Shown in pieces: positions 8,716-18,400 of a stretch of 64,000 nt of DNA. Location of the stretch: assembly GCA_016169945.1 (NCBI GenBank), contig JADLSH010000149.1, positions 62,001 through 126,000 on the forward strand, read 5' to 3'. Numbering within the stretch: the stretch's first letter is position 1; each line of letters starts with the position of its first letter. The DNA is from Trachythela sp. YZ-2020. Lineage: Eukaryota; Cnidaria; Anthozoa; Malacalcyonacea; Clavulariidae. The notes below the pieces were generated by a model that was not told the DNA's origin, did not search any database, and was given only the letters and a program-made list of their open reading frames with translations. A program made the translations under genes and the position numbers.

Positions 8716-10372
8716 CAGGGTGTATCAAAAAAACTGCAAATACCATAATTTGTATGCACGAGATCATACATTAGAATTTCAATGGCTGTGCAAATAATTA
8801 CGCTTCTGGGATTTGAAAATACGTTTCCACGTGCAGTACTATCAAAATAAGCACACAAAGTGAATTAAAATTAGTTCGATTACGAATGGCTCAGCTAACA
8901 ACAGAGCAAAGAGTATTTCTTGTTTTAAAGTACGCCCAAACTCAAAACTCGACAGCAGTCATTAACGCTTTTCAGGAAAGGTTTCCAGAGCGAGTCCCGC
9001 CTTCGGCGAGTACAGTTTTACGTAACTCTAGGAAGTACGATATTTCAGGATCGAGCCTTAACCTAAATAAAGGGAATTCAGGCAGACGACGAACCACGCG
9101 ATCCGACGAAAACGTTGGCGCTGTAAGAGAGCTCCTTCAGGAGGACCCACACGTTAGCGCTCGCCGCAATCCTCTCCCAATTTCCAGTGCAGGGTTTAAC
9201 CGCATTACTCGGCTTGATCTGCGATGGCATCCATATCAAATGCACGTACAGCACGAGTTATTGGAAGGGGACTTTCCACGACGCCTCCAATTCGCGCAGT
9301 GGTTCAACGACCGCTGCCAACGCCAAAACATTCTTCACAGCGTTATAATAGGAGATGAAGCTGGATTTGCGTTGAATGGAGAGGTAAATAGCAACAACGT
9401 GCGACAATATGCACCAAAGGGACATCCTCCTGCGTTCAATTTTCGAAGGAACGACTCGCGCGCCAAAGTCACCGTCTGGGCTGCACTCTGTCGGAATGGG
9501 TTGGTTATTGGTCCTTACTTTTTCGAAGGAAACGTAACAGGTATTGCTTATCTTCGAATGCTCAACGAGTTTGCTTTTCCGGAACTGGCGTTGCACTTCA
9601 ACAACCAACACTGGGAAGGGATGTTTAGAGGTCTCTGGTGGATGCAGGACGGTGCTTCAGCTCATCGACTCATTGGAGTAAGGGATCGTCTCGACGCTGT
9701 GTTTGTAAACAATCATGTAATTGGGTTAGGCCACAACACTGAATGGCCACCTCGATCTCCGGATTTAACACCCTGTGACTTCTTTCTTTGGGAATATCTC
9801 AAGGACAAGGTATTTTCTATTCCGCCACTCAACATCGCAGACTTGCGTCAGAAGATTTTGAACGAGTTCAACATCTTACGAGAAGATCCCGCGTTAATTA
9901 CGCGTGCAGTGCGTGACATGCATCGAAGAACATTGCTGTGCGTTGAGCGAAATGGTGGGCATGTTGAAGGACGATATCAATAAATTTGTAAATAAATGTA
10001 AATAAAAATGTACTTCAATTTGTTTGTTAGACACAATTTGCTTTGCCTACGGTCGATCATGTTTACTAACGCTCCCTAACCATTGTGTTTTGCGTACCCT
10101 AGGGTTATGTGCTTTTCCAATAAACACGATTTTAGACGGAAGTTGAGTTTGCTCGTATACGTTTAAAACACGAAATTCTCTTAGTTATGTTCTTAACTGA
10201 GCCATTCGTAATCGAACTCATAAGTTTAATTCACTTTGTGTGCTTGTTTTGATACCCCTGGGAAACGTATTTCAAATCCCAGAAGCGTAATTATTTGCAC
10301 AGCCATTGAAATTCTAATGTATGATCTCGTGCATACAAATTATGGTATTTGCAGTTTTTTTTATACACCCTG
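8716..10372 (+). mobile_element. complete Tc1/mariner-superfamily element
   Basis: Terminal inverted repeats start CAGGGTGTATCAAAAAAACT and run about 175 bp nearly perfectly. They continue, more diverged, to about 240 bp, reaching into the first 70 bp of the transposase ORF. TA dinucleotides flank both ends. It sits inside the Polinton-like right arm, directly beside a deletion derivative of itself. Confidence 0.9.
8886..9983 (+). CDS. Tc1/mariner-like transposase with DUF4817-type N-terminus
   Basis: 365 aa, intact frame. The N-terminal helix-turn-helix region (MAQLTTEQRVFLVLKYAQ, then FPERVPPSASTVLRN) resembles the DUF4817 domain of arthropod and cnidarian transposons, from memory. The catalytic core shows IGDEAGF (first Asp, about residue 157), WMQDGASAHR (second Asp, about 256) and PRSPDLTPCDFFLWEYLK, where the Asp of TPCD takes the third-acid position. 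Spacing from the second to third acid is 42 residues, longer than the DD34D/E of classical members. A stretch around residues 95-110 (RRNPLPISSAGFNRITRL) looks compressed relative to the usual linker, so a small internal deletion is possible. No introns are needed. Confidence 0.85.
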   Translation: MAQLTTEQRVFLVLKYAQTQNSTAVINAFQERFPERVPPSASTVLRNSRKYDISGSSLNLNKGNSGRRRTTRSDENVGAVRELLQEDPHVSARRNPLPISSAGFNRITRLDLRWHPYQMHVQHELLEGDFPRRLQFAQWFNDRCQRQNILHSVIIGDEAGFALNGEVNSNNVRQYAPKGHPPAFNFRRNDSRAKVTVWAALCRNGLVIGPYFFEGNVTGIAYLRMLNEFAFPELALHFNNQHWEGMFRGLWWMQDGASAHRLIGVRDRLDAVFVNNHVIGLGHNTEWPPRSPDLTPCDFFLWEYLKDKVFSIPPLNIADLRQKILNEFNILREDPALITRAVRDMHRRTLLCVERNGGHVEGRYQ

Positions 10373-10376
10373 TATA

Positions 10377-10807
10377 CAGGGTGTATCAAAAAAACTGCAA
10401 ATACCATAATTTGTATGCACGAGATCATACATTAGAATTTCAATGGCTGTGCAAATAATTACGCTTCTGGGATTTGAAAATACGTTTCCCAGGGGTATCA
10501 AAACAAGCACACAAAGTGAATTAAACTTATGAGTTCGATTACGAATGGCTCAGTTTACGAATGACTGCTGTCGAGTTTTGAGTTTGGGCGTACTTTAAAA
10601 CAAGAAATACTCTTTGCTCTGTTGTTAGCTGAGCCATTCGTAATCGAACTAATTTTAATTCACTTTGTGTGCTTATTTTGATAGTACTGCACGTGGAAAC
10701 GTATTTTCAAATCCCAGAAGCGTAATTATTTGCACAGCCATTGAAATTCTAATGTATGATCTCGTGCATACAAATTATGGTATTTGCAGTTTTTTTGATA
10801 CACCCTG
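10377..10807 (-). mobile_element. 431-bp internally deleted copy of the 8716-10372 element
   Basis: Positions 10377-10556 are the complement of the autonomous element's right end, and 10557-10807 the complement of its left end including the first ~80 bp of the transposase. The interior is missing. It lies in opposite orientation, separated from the full element only by TATA (10373-10376), with TA at 10808. Confidence 0.9.
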
Positions 10808-10809
10808 TA

Positions 10810-11115
10810 GAAACGTCTAGCTATTGTGATAAAAAGCGTCAGGATTATCTCTTTTTGTGACGAAAATGCTGAGCTCAGCTTAATGACTGTTTTGCCCAAA
10901 CGCGCCTTGCATATCATTATGACGTCAATACATAATTAATGTCTATGTTAATGAATTTTTAATGCCGTGCTCCCCCCTGTTAATGACGCTGCTCCCCCTG
11001 TATGTTAATGTACCATATGCCATATGCCATGTTTGAATTTTTAATGATGTGCTCCCCCCTTGCCCCCCCTGCTCCCTCCTAAAAATAAGGGTTGATCGGC
11101 CTGTATATTACTACT
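10810..11115. repeat. right terminal inverted repeat, outer segment
   Basis: From about 10951 the sequence is the complement of the left terminus and its subterminal GGGGGGAGCA repeats. Positions 10810-10950 have no counterpart in the left arm. Confidence 0.75.
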
Positions 11116-11590
11116 CAAGTCATTCAGTCTAACTCTAAGTCTAAGTCTGAGTTCAAGTCAAGTCACAAGTCATTCAATTCACTCCGAGTGGCAAGTCAAG
11201 TCAAGTCATAAGTCATTTTGTCTATGCGTCACTATTTTATGTCAGAAATTTTACGAAGTCGCGAAAATAAAGTAATAAACCCGTTTGGTAAGAAAATACC
11301 CCGGCGCAAATTCTGTCGATGCGTCAAATTCTACAACACGCCGATCGATCAATCAAGACGACGAATTTACAGTGCCAGTGGTGGAAACTTGATTTACATT
11401 AGATATTTTCGAGTTTACGTTTCACTTGCGTAACAAGTCATTTCTTGCAAGTCCAAGTCAAGTCACAAGTCATTTTGTCCAAGTCCAAGTCAAGTCACAA
11501 GTCATCAGTCTCGGTAACAAGTCAAGTCACAAAAATTGCGACTCGAGTCCGACTCGAGTCCAAGTCGCACGACTCGAGTCTACAACTCTG
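11116..11590 (+). repeat. CAAGTC array, right arm of hAT-like element
   Basis: Continues the array of 3445-3592, with an internal non-repetitive part (about 11220-11430) before the terminal GACTCGAGTC repeats. Confidence 0.75.
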
Positions 11591-11699
11591 GTAAACAATA
11601 GCGGTCATTATTCCCATTAGATATACAGTAGTAGTCTTGTATTTGGAGATGAAAAATGAAATTCAGAACGGTGGTTTGAGTTTTTGTCGTATTATACAT

Positions 11700-12022
11700 A
11701 CATACATTATTCAGCTCACTCCCCAATGGGGCTTTTCAGTGACCGATTACATCAAGTATCTAGCTTACCTATATTATGTACTTAGCCTACATTATTTATT
11801 TTTACAATTGTGATATTACTTTCCTAATCTGTCTATCCTAACCCACCCAGTCAACTTTCCCTGTGGGAGGAAACCGGAGTGCCCGGAGAAAACCCACGAC
11901 TTTCGGCAGAGCGTTGACTTACTCTTTTCACATGAGTGTGACGAGTAAAGTCCTCAACGAGAATCGAACTCCAGACTCAGAGGTGAAAGGCGGTTGCTCT
12001 GACGACTGCGCCACCGAAGCCC
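11700..12022 (-). repeat. SINE family A, near full length
   Basis: Reverse complement of the 62115-62438 copy, with the tRNA-like head at 12022 (GCGCCACCGAAG on plus) and the tail TGAGCTGAATAATG at the left. It lies just 3' of the synaptotagmin-like gene and may contribute to its 3' region. Confidence 0.85.
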
Positions 12023-12170
12023 GTATTAATTATACTTTGATATCAGTGTGCTATACTCCATCCAGATGGGCAATGAGCTATACTTTTTATAACTCATCCA
12101 TTGCTATTTTGAGATCAGTGGGCTATACTAGTTCCATCTAGTTCTATTCTACGATCAGTGGTACTTGCTC

Positions 12171-12490
12171 CTATTTTCCCAGTGAATGCCAGTATTTGAC
12201 CATAGTTCTAGGTTGACATAACATATCAGTCCAGTGTTCTAGTTCCTTTCCACGTGCGTACATCATGCCGCCTAATAATACTCGACCAATCAGCTTGCCT
12301 TCTGTTGTTACGTCACTTCCGGTACTTTCATATACCGACAGCAGCAAACTGCATGCCGGGAGGTCGTCGCTCGTTGCGTTGATGTGAAATGTTTCGTTGT
12401 AAAATGGCTCAATTGTATCACATTTTACGTTGGTTTTCTTTACTTTTAGTACGTTGTTGCCTTTCGAAAATGTCACTTTTACAAATGTAT
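12171..12490 (-). CDS. synaptotagmin-like gene, exon 5 (rest of C2B and stop)
   Basis: Acceptor CATATAG. Encodes TFVKVTFSKGNNVLKVKKT through ELEHWTDMLCQPR and YWHSLGK, then TAG at 12171-12173. The open frame upstream of 12490 is intron read-through. Confidence 0.88.
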
Positions 12491-15400
12491 CTATATGAAC
12501 AAAAGTGTCGTTAATTTCAAAGTATGACCCCTCCCCCGTGAATACACCCACCAATAAGTTAACACTGAAACTGAATAGAATAACGTACAATTCCGATGGT
12601 AGTCCCCCCTGTAAGTAACGTTAACGATGTGGTCATATTTCACTACTTACTTAGGTTGTCTTCTCGAAAATTATTTCCACCTTCTCCCGAAAGTAGCGGC
12701 ATTATGAAGTGTGTAAAAATTAAGTTATCCGGGAGGTTCACCGTGATGGAAAACAGGATTTACAGGAATCCTTTTTATATCAATATTTTCAAAGGCAAAA
12801 TAAGTACAAAGGTTCATACGCCAACCGGACATTTCATGACTCCTCTTCGAGCGTTACTACGCAGCAACTATAGCATCATTGACTCAGAAAATGGCACAGT
12901 GGTTAGGTGCCCCCCCCCCCCCACTTTTTCAAAATGGAAAATGTGACGTCTTTTTCTGGTTTGAAAGTGCCCTTTTCCAATGATAGGCAAAATCCATGTA
13001 CTTATAACTTTAAGATTAGGTAAAAATGTCTCGGGATGTAGGGAATGGTGCTGCAGAAACCTTAGAATCAAAATTTTTCACGCAAGCGCATGCCCCCGGA
13101 CCTCCCTACATTATTTTTCCCAATATCGTTCCATAACGAACGCCCTGGATATGCCACTCTTTAGTTCGCCCTTATGGCGGTGCGCCCCCCCCCCCCCCAG
13201 TGATTGCAAAGTATATATGAATATATAACTAAATAGATATATTGTCGTGTTGAGATGCATGCAACACAGATACACACGATAAATATGTATTATACACAAA
13301 CCTGGATTGCTAATTCCTTTATGGAGTGGAAGATTTATAGCTCTTAGAACAATTACAGTGAGTCTGTCCAAGACTGGATAGTGCGCCAGTGATACATGCA
13401 GATCGCCAAGCTTTGATTCAACCTACACCGTTAGAAAGATAGAACAGAGATGTAGCGCAAAATATGTACACTATTAACATAATTTGCGTACTTCACAAAT
13501 ATTATTTGCGTAAAATGTGTTATCGAATGTCACTGAACTCATGAACATAATAAAATGCTTTGTACGACATTAGGGAGCACGTATATTTGGTATATTCTAT
13601 TCTGTGACATAAACCTAAAACCTTAACCACCCAGCTTTAACGCCCGTCACACACGAGATCTCATGGTTGTAGTTGAGCACGTTACTCTCCCGTCTCAAGT
13701 CTCCCGGTCTCACGAAGTAAAATTCACGCGCACAGGAGTGAATTAATGTGACTGATCAAACCGTCTCGCAAGCCAGCACCACAGTCAAGAGCTCTCGTGC
13801 AGGACAGGCTAATTAGATTTAAAAAATGAAAATTGCCATACTTTCTATCGGTACTGTACTGTAACTTAAAGTGACTATTCTGTATATTCTGAATTGGTGA
13901 GCTTTAAAAAGCATTACAGGGCAGCAGATGATAGTCAACTTATAGGAGCAGGAAAATTTAACTACACGGCTCTCCAACCTCGTTTTATTTACTTCCAAAT
14001 ACAAGTCTACTACATATAATTACTTAATTAGCAACATTGTCGCGTTCTGATAACTGCCACTTAACCACTATGGATCTGTTTCAGGATAGTATTTAGTAAA
14101 ACCCACCTCAGTTCAAAGGCATACACTTACCTCTGACAGTGTTTCTAAATCGCGCCATATTTCCACACCGAATCCCTCATCCTTCAGTGAATATAACACG
14201 TGACCTATGACGTCACCACGACGACCTTTGCCATGATCATAGACGGACAACCGCAGGACACGCTGACGCAGATGATCGCGGGCGACTTGAAAATTAAACA
14301 CTTCACAAAAATTGGGATTTCGAGTCCTTCTTTTTACCTCGGTCTGATGCTGACAGCGGTCATCCGGCAAAAGGTAGAGACGCACTTGTGGGTCTGGGCA
14401 GAGGTTTGAATCGTCTCGTAACGGGAGATGATGTATTTTAAAAATGTTTACTTGGAGTTTTTCTGTAGAAGATTGGAAATCCACCTGAAACCATATTCGA
14501 CCTATGTGACCCAACGGATAGTTAGTTTCCTCTCTGATATCGTCCTGCCCTGCGTCTATTTTGTCCTCTATATAAACAGGTATAAAAATAATATATCAGA
14601 AAATAATATATCAGAAAATATATCAAATAATATATCAATTGAATTCTGAACAGAATTTTGGCTGCCACAGATACATTGGCTATTTCGACGTTAATGTAAT
14701 GGACGTTTTCGACGTAAAGGCCACGTTACATGAGGTACTTTTGCTGCAACTTGGAACGCGATTTCGGACGTGGAGCGATGTCATATTAAAAAGTATTAAC
14801 AGAAAAAATGAATAAACAGTGAGCATGGACTTTTCACTTTCCTTCCGTCGTTCCGACATTTTATATTCTCATTAATTTCTTTCATGCCTTTATGGAATTA
14901 TGCTATGTTACGTGAGGAAAAGGTCAGTGGAGTAAAATGTGGGGCGAGTTCTCAAATATTATTGTGAATACGTTTTATATAACATGACTCTGTGCCAGAA
15001 GTTGCGTTGCTAGTTACAGCAAGAATAGCCTCGTGTAACCCGGTCCACGCGTGTAACATTGCCTTAAAGATGTAGTATTAATATTAACAGCTTTTGTCAC
15101 TTTTGTGATTGGTTTTCTGAAAGTTACGGTGTTTATGACTCGTTCTTTAGAAAGAGGATTCTATAGTTCATCAGTCTTTTATTGTCATAATCAACCAAGC
15201 AAAAAGCCTTTTCGTATAGGTACGGGTCGACCCGATTAGTTGCCGGATTCTTCAAGCAAGCCGAAATCAGATTGCTTCACTACAAATAAACATTCCAACT
15301 CTCATACATTTAGCCTGAGACACGCATTTGACATCTACCTCACACTCACACGCATAACTATTTTTCTCACACCTTTCCATAAAATAATATTCTTGCAAAC

Positions 15401-18400
15401 TCTTTGTTTTTGGTCAGTTCGTGTATGAATGACACGCTGCTCTGCTACAAGTTATGAACGACACGCTTGTAGCAAGCTAAAACAACAATAGCACGTTTCA
15501 ACTTGTCAAAAAGCTTGCGAACACATCTTGTAACAAGACGAGAATGTTTCTATATTATTACGTGTGTACATATTGTCTGTTGATATTTTAGGGGTCATTC
15601 AGAAAATACGTGACGCTTTTTTGGCCATTTTTTTACACCCCCGCACCCCCTGTGACGCGCTGTGACGTTTGGTAATACACCCCATGCAAAAATACGTGAC
15701 GCCAAACAAATCCCCCCCCCCCTATGTTAAGCATGATCATAAATTTGAATCTACACACCTAAAAATCTCACAACCTAAAAATGATTCACGAATTGAATCG
15801 ATTATTCAATTTTCAAATACTTCATGTAAAAGAAACTACATGATATGACTATACAAGTACTTCATGTAAAGAAACTTCTTCGAGTAATATTTTAATTCGG
15901 GAGTCTCACCATGCGGTAGATATAAATACTGTATAAAAATGTGGTCTAGTTTATCTAGTATGTAATTTTAAATGTACCGGCATATTAAATATTAAAAACG
16001 TCACGTGACTGAGGTTGTTTTACCCCCTCCCCCCTTGTGACGACGTGTGACACTACGTCAATCACCCCCGTACCCTCCCCCCGAAGCGTCACGTATTTTC
16101 TGAATGACCCCTTACTCTTTCCTCACGTGTTACATTCGTTACTTGGTCACGTCTGCATGTATAGAGCATTTGCAGAATTGACTGGAGTGTACCATTGTAC
16201 ACGCATAGCCTCGACTTCATTATTTTGAAAACAGACAGAAACCATGGCCAGTGAAATCGCGGACATCATTAACTATACTTCCTTACCAATTTACATACCA
16301 CCTTTTAAGGTTGCCGAAAAAGTAGGATGATTATTCACCTAATTCCAGCCAATATTACACTAAATACTTTGACCGACTTTTGTCTTGCAACCAGCGAACG
16401 CGACAAGTTGCAAGTTTCTGGCCATGTTCAAACATCACGTAAGACTGAATAAATTCAAAAGAAATCAAAGAATGGCGAGGCTATACGTGTTATTAATGCT
16501 ACGCCCATTAATTCTGCAAATGGTCTACAGTATAATGGGACTGTAATGGGTTTTAACACGTTCATGCCAGAATGCCAGTGATATACAATTGTGCTTGTAA
16601 ATCTTATTTATACGTAACTCATACGATATATCAAACGGACTAAAGTCGAGCTCATCAAAAGCCGGTTACAACAAAAATAGGAAGGCTTGAAAATAACCCG
16701 TGATTGCTATGCCCAAACATTTCACAACGTTGAGTTCCAAATAAGCCAAATTCTTACAAGTGACTTTTTGCCCTTTAGTATCAATGGGCCCAACAGGTTC
16801 AACGAATTACTCGACTAAAATACCAAAATATAAATATAATCAGATTATGTACCGGCCTAGACGGTAATACGATATACTTTTCAAAATATTTACTATTTTA
16901 GCCACTTTTGCATTTGTTATCTGTAAATCGACTGTTGGTTTTCATTTAATTCCAAAGACTTTTTAATATCGAATTCCTTGTCAAGTTGAAACGCAAATCT
17001 CTGAAAAAGTGTTCCACTTTGACGGTATTATAAGCTACCGTGGTTTGTATCTAAACTTAAACTTGAAATGATTAAAAACGCCTCGACGTTTCGAGAGAAG
17101 GTCAAGAAGTAAGAGCTGGCCACTAACTCTCTAGACAAAAAGCCTTCGCTCGAAACGTCAATTTTTTGAAATTCATTTTCAGGATGCTCAGACATATACG
17201 TCTAAACTTGGACCCCCACGTTTACCGATACGATATACCTGACTTAACATTTACAAGTTTTACTGTCTGTTGCAATAATTGTTATCATATGCGTAGGCGT
17301 TCTGTAGCAAGAAAATATATATCCTGTGTCTGTGGAATTTCTTCTTTTATGGCAGCCTGTTAAAGCGATCTTTACTTTTTCACGAATATTTCCGGGGGGA
17401 GGAAACGTGCAAAGGATTACCATTATCTCGTAGCGCTAATGAACGAAGTCACACAAACATTGATATATCTAGTAATAAATCTGCGCGAATTCCTAGTCTT
17501 TCTGATATGGGCAACCCCCCCCCGCCCATGGCGAGATGCCTATGACTATGTACACACTACATATTTACTTTCTCATGAAAGTTTCCGAGAAAGCGCAGAA
17601 GATTACCATAATCTCATAGCCTAATTGTATGTACACTCACTATATTACATACTGTCAGTAAAATCTGCGATCTTTACTTCCTTGTAAAAATTTCCAGGGG
17701 GGAGCACGCATACCACAATACAATAATACAACAACCAGACTCTAACGAAGCTGCGATAATAATAGATAATAATAGATACTAATATATTTTTATCAACAAA
17801 GTGATAAAATTGACTCCATGCACTACTTTGAGTTCATTTACAAACTTGCATGCTTTACAAGTGGTTTAAAGGTGGTTTAAGCCATGGTTTAAGTTCCGTT
17901 TAAGCATGAACCAACTTGCCAATTGCTGTTTACATTGCCGTGCGATCGACGGCGTTTGCGTCGATGATGGACGTAAAATTGTTTTACCGTAATTTGTGGA
18001 TTGGATTTCGGAGTAAAAAGTTGTTAAATTATTCTTAATCCTTTTTCTCGTGTGGCAAGGATAATATTGATGTTTAAACAACAAAATTCAAGAATTTGAC
18101 ACCCGACTATGGAATAACATTTGTGATTAGTAAAATTGCATAATTATGCGGCATCTAAAACTGATAGGTTCTACAAAAAATTGTCTTGTTCAGTTATCCA
18201 ATTCAAATAGCCATTCCGATGGGGACTACTGCCGCCCAGCCCATATCTCGCACGCCTATACGACTGTGTAAACTCATTACATACATACATTTGTATTATC
18301 TGCGATATTTGCCTTCTCGTCAAAATGTCCGGGGGGAACAAAATATAACAATCTTATAGCGCAACTTCAACGGAGACTTTTAATAGATTTCCGCGAGTTC

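Larger units (their letters stand above)
3593..11115. mobile_element. Polinton/Maverick-like virus-derived DNA element, non-autonomous
   Basis: The termini are AGTAGTAATATACAGGCC at the left and its near-perfect complement at the right. They are flanked by CAAGTC (3587-3592 and 11116-11121). AG...CT ends and 6-bp duplications are characteristic of Polintons. Long inverted arms enclose divergent ORFs: three minus-strand frames (5993-4719) and a plus-strand ATPase-like frame. No polymerase B, integrase or major capsid gene is visible. After subtracting nested insertions its own length is about 5.3 kb, against 15-20 kb for complete Polintons. The duplication lies inside a CAAGTC array, so alone it is weaker evidence than usual. 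Confidence 0.65.
3420..11590. mobile_element. hAT-like element, outermost of a nested stack
   Basis: The left end CAGAGTTGTTAACGAGTCC and the right end GACTCGAGTCTACAACTCTG are inverted. They are flanked by the 8-bp direct repeat GTAAACAA (3412-3419 and 11591-11598). Its own sequence is only the CAAGTC-rich arms (3420-3592 and 11122-11590); the rest is a Polinton-like insertion. No hAT transposase is present, so it is non-autonomous. Confidence 0.75.

Noticed and set aside
9258..9611. 117-codon minus-strand frame inside the transposase
   Set aside because: Shadow of the transposase frame, with no independent features.
12596..13228. Plus-strand and minus-strand frames of 60-120 codons in this interval
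   Set aside because: They lie in intron 4 of the synaptotagmin-like gene, include a C-run tract, and lack coding character.
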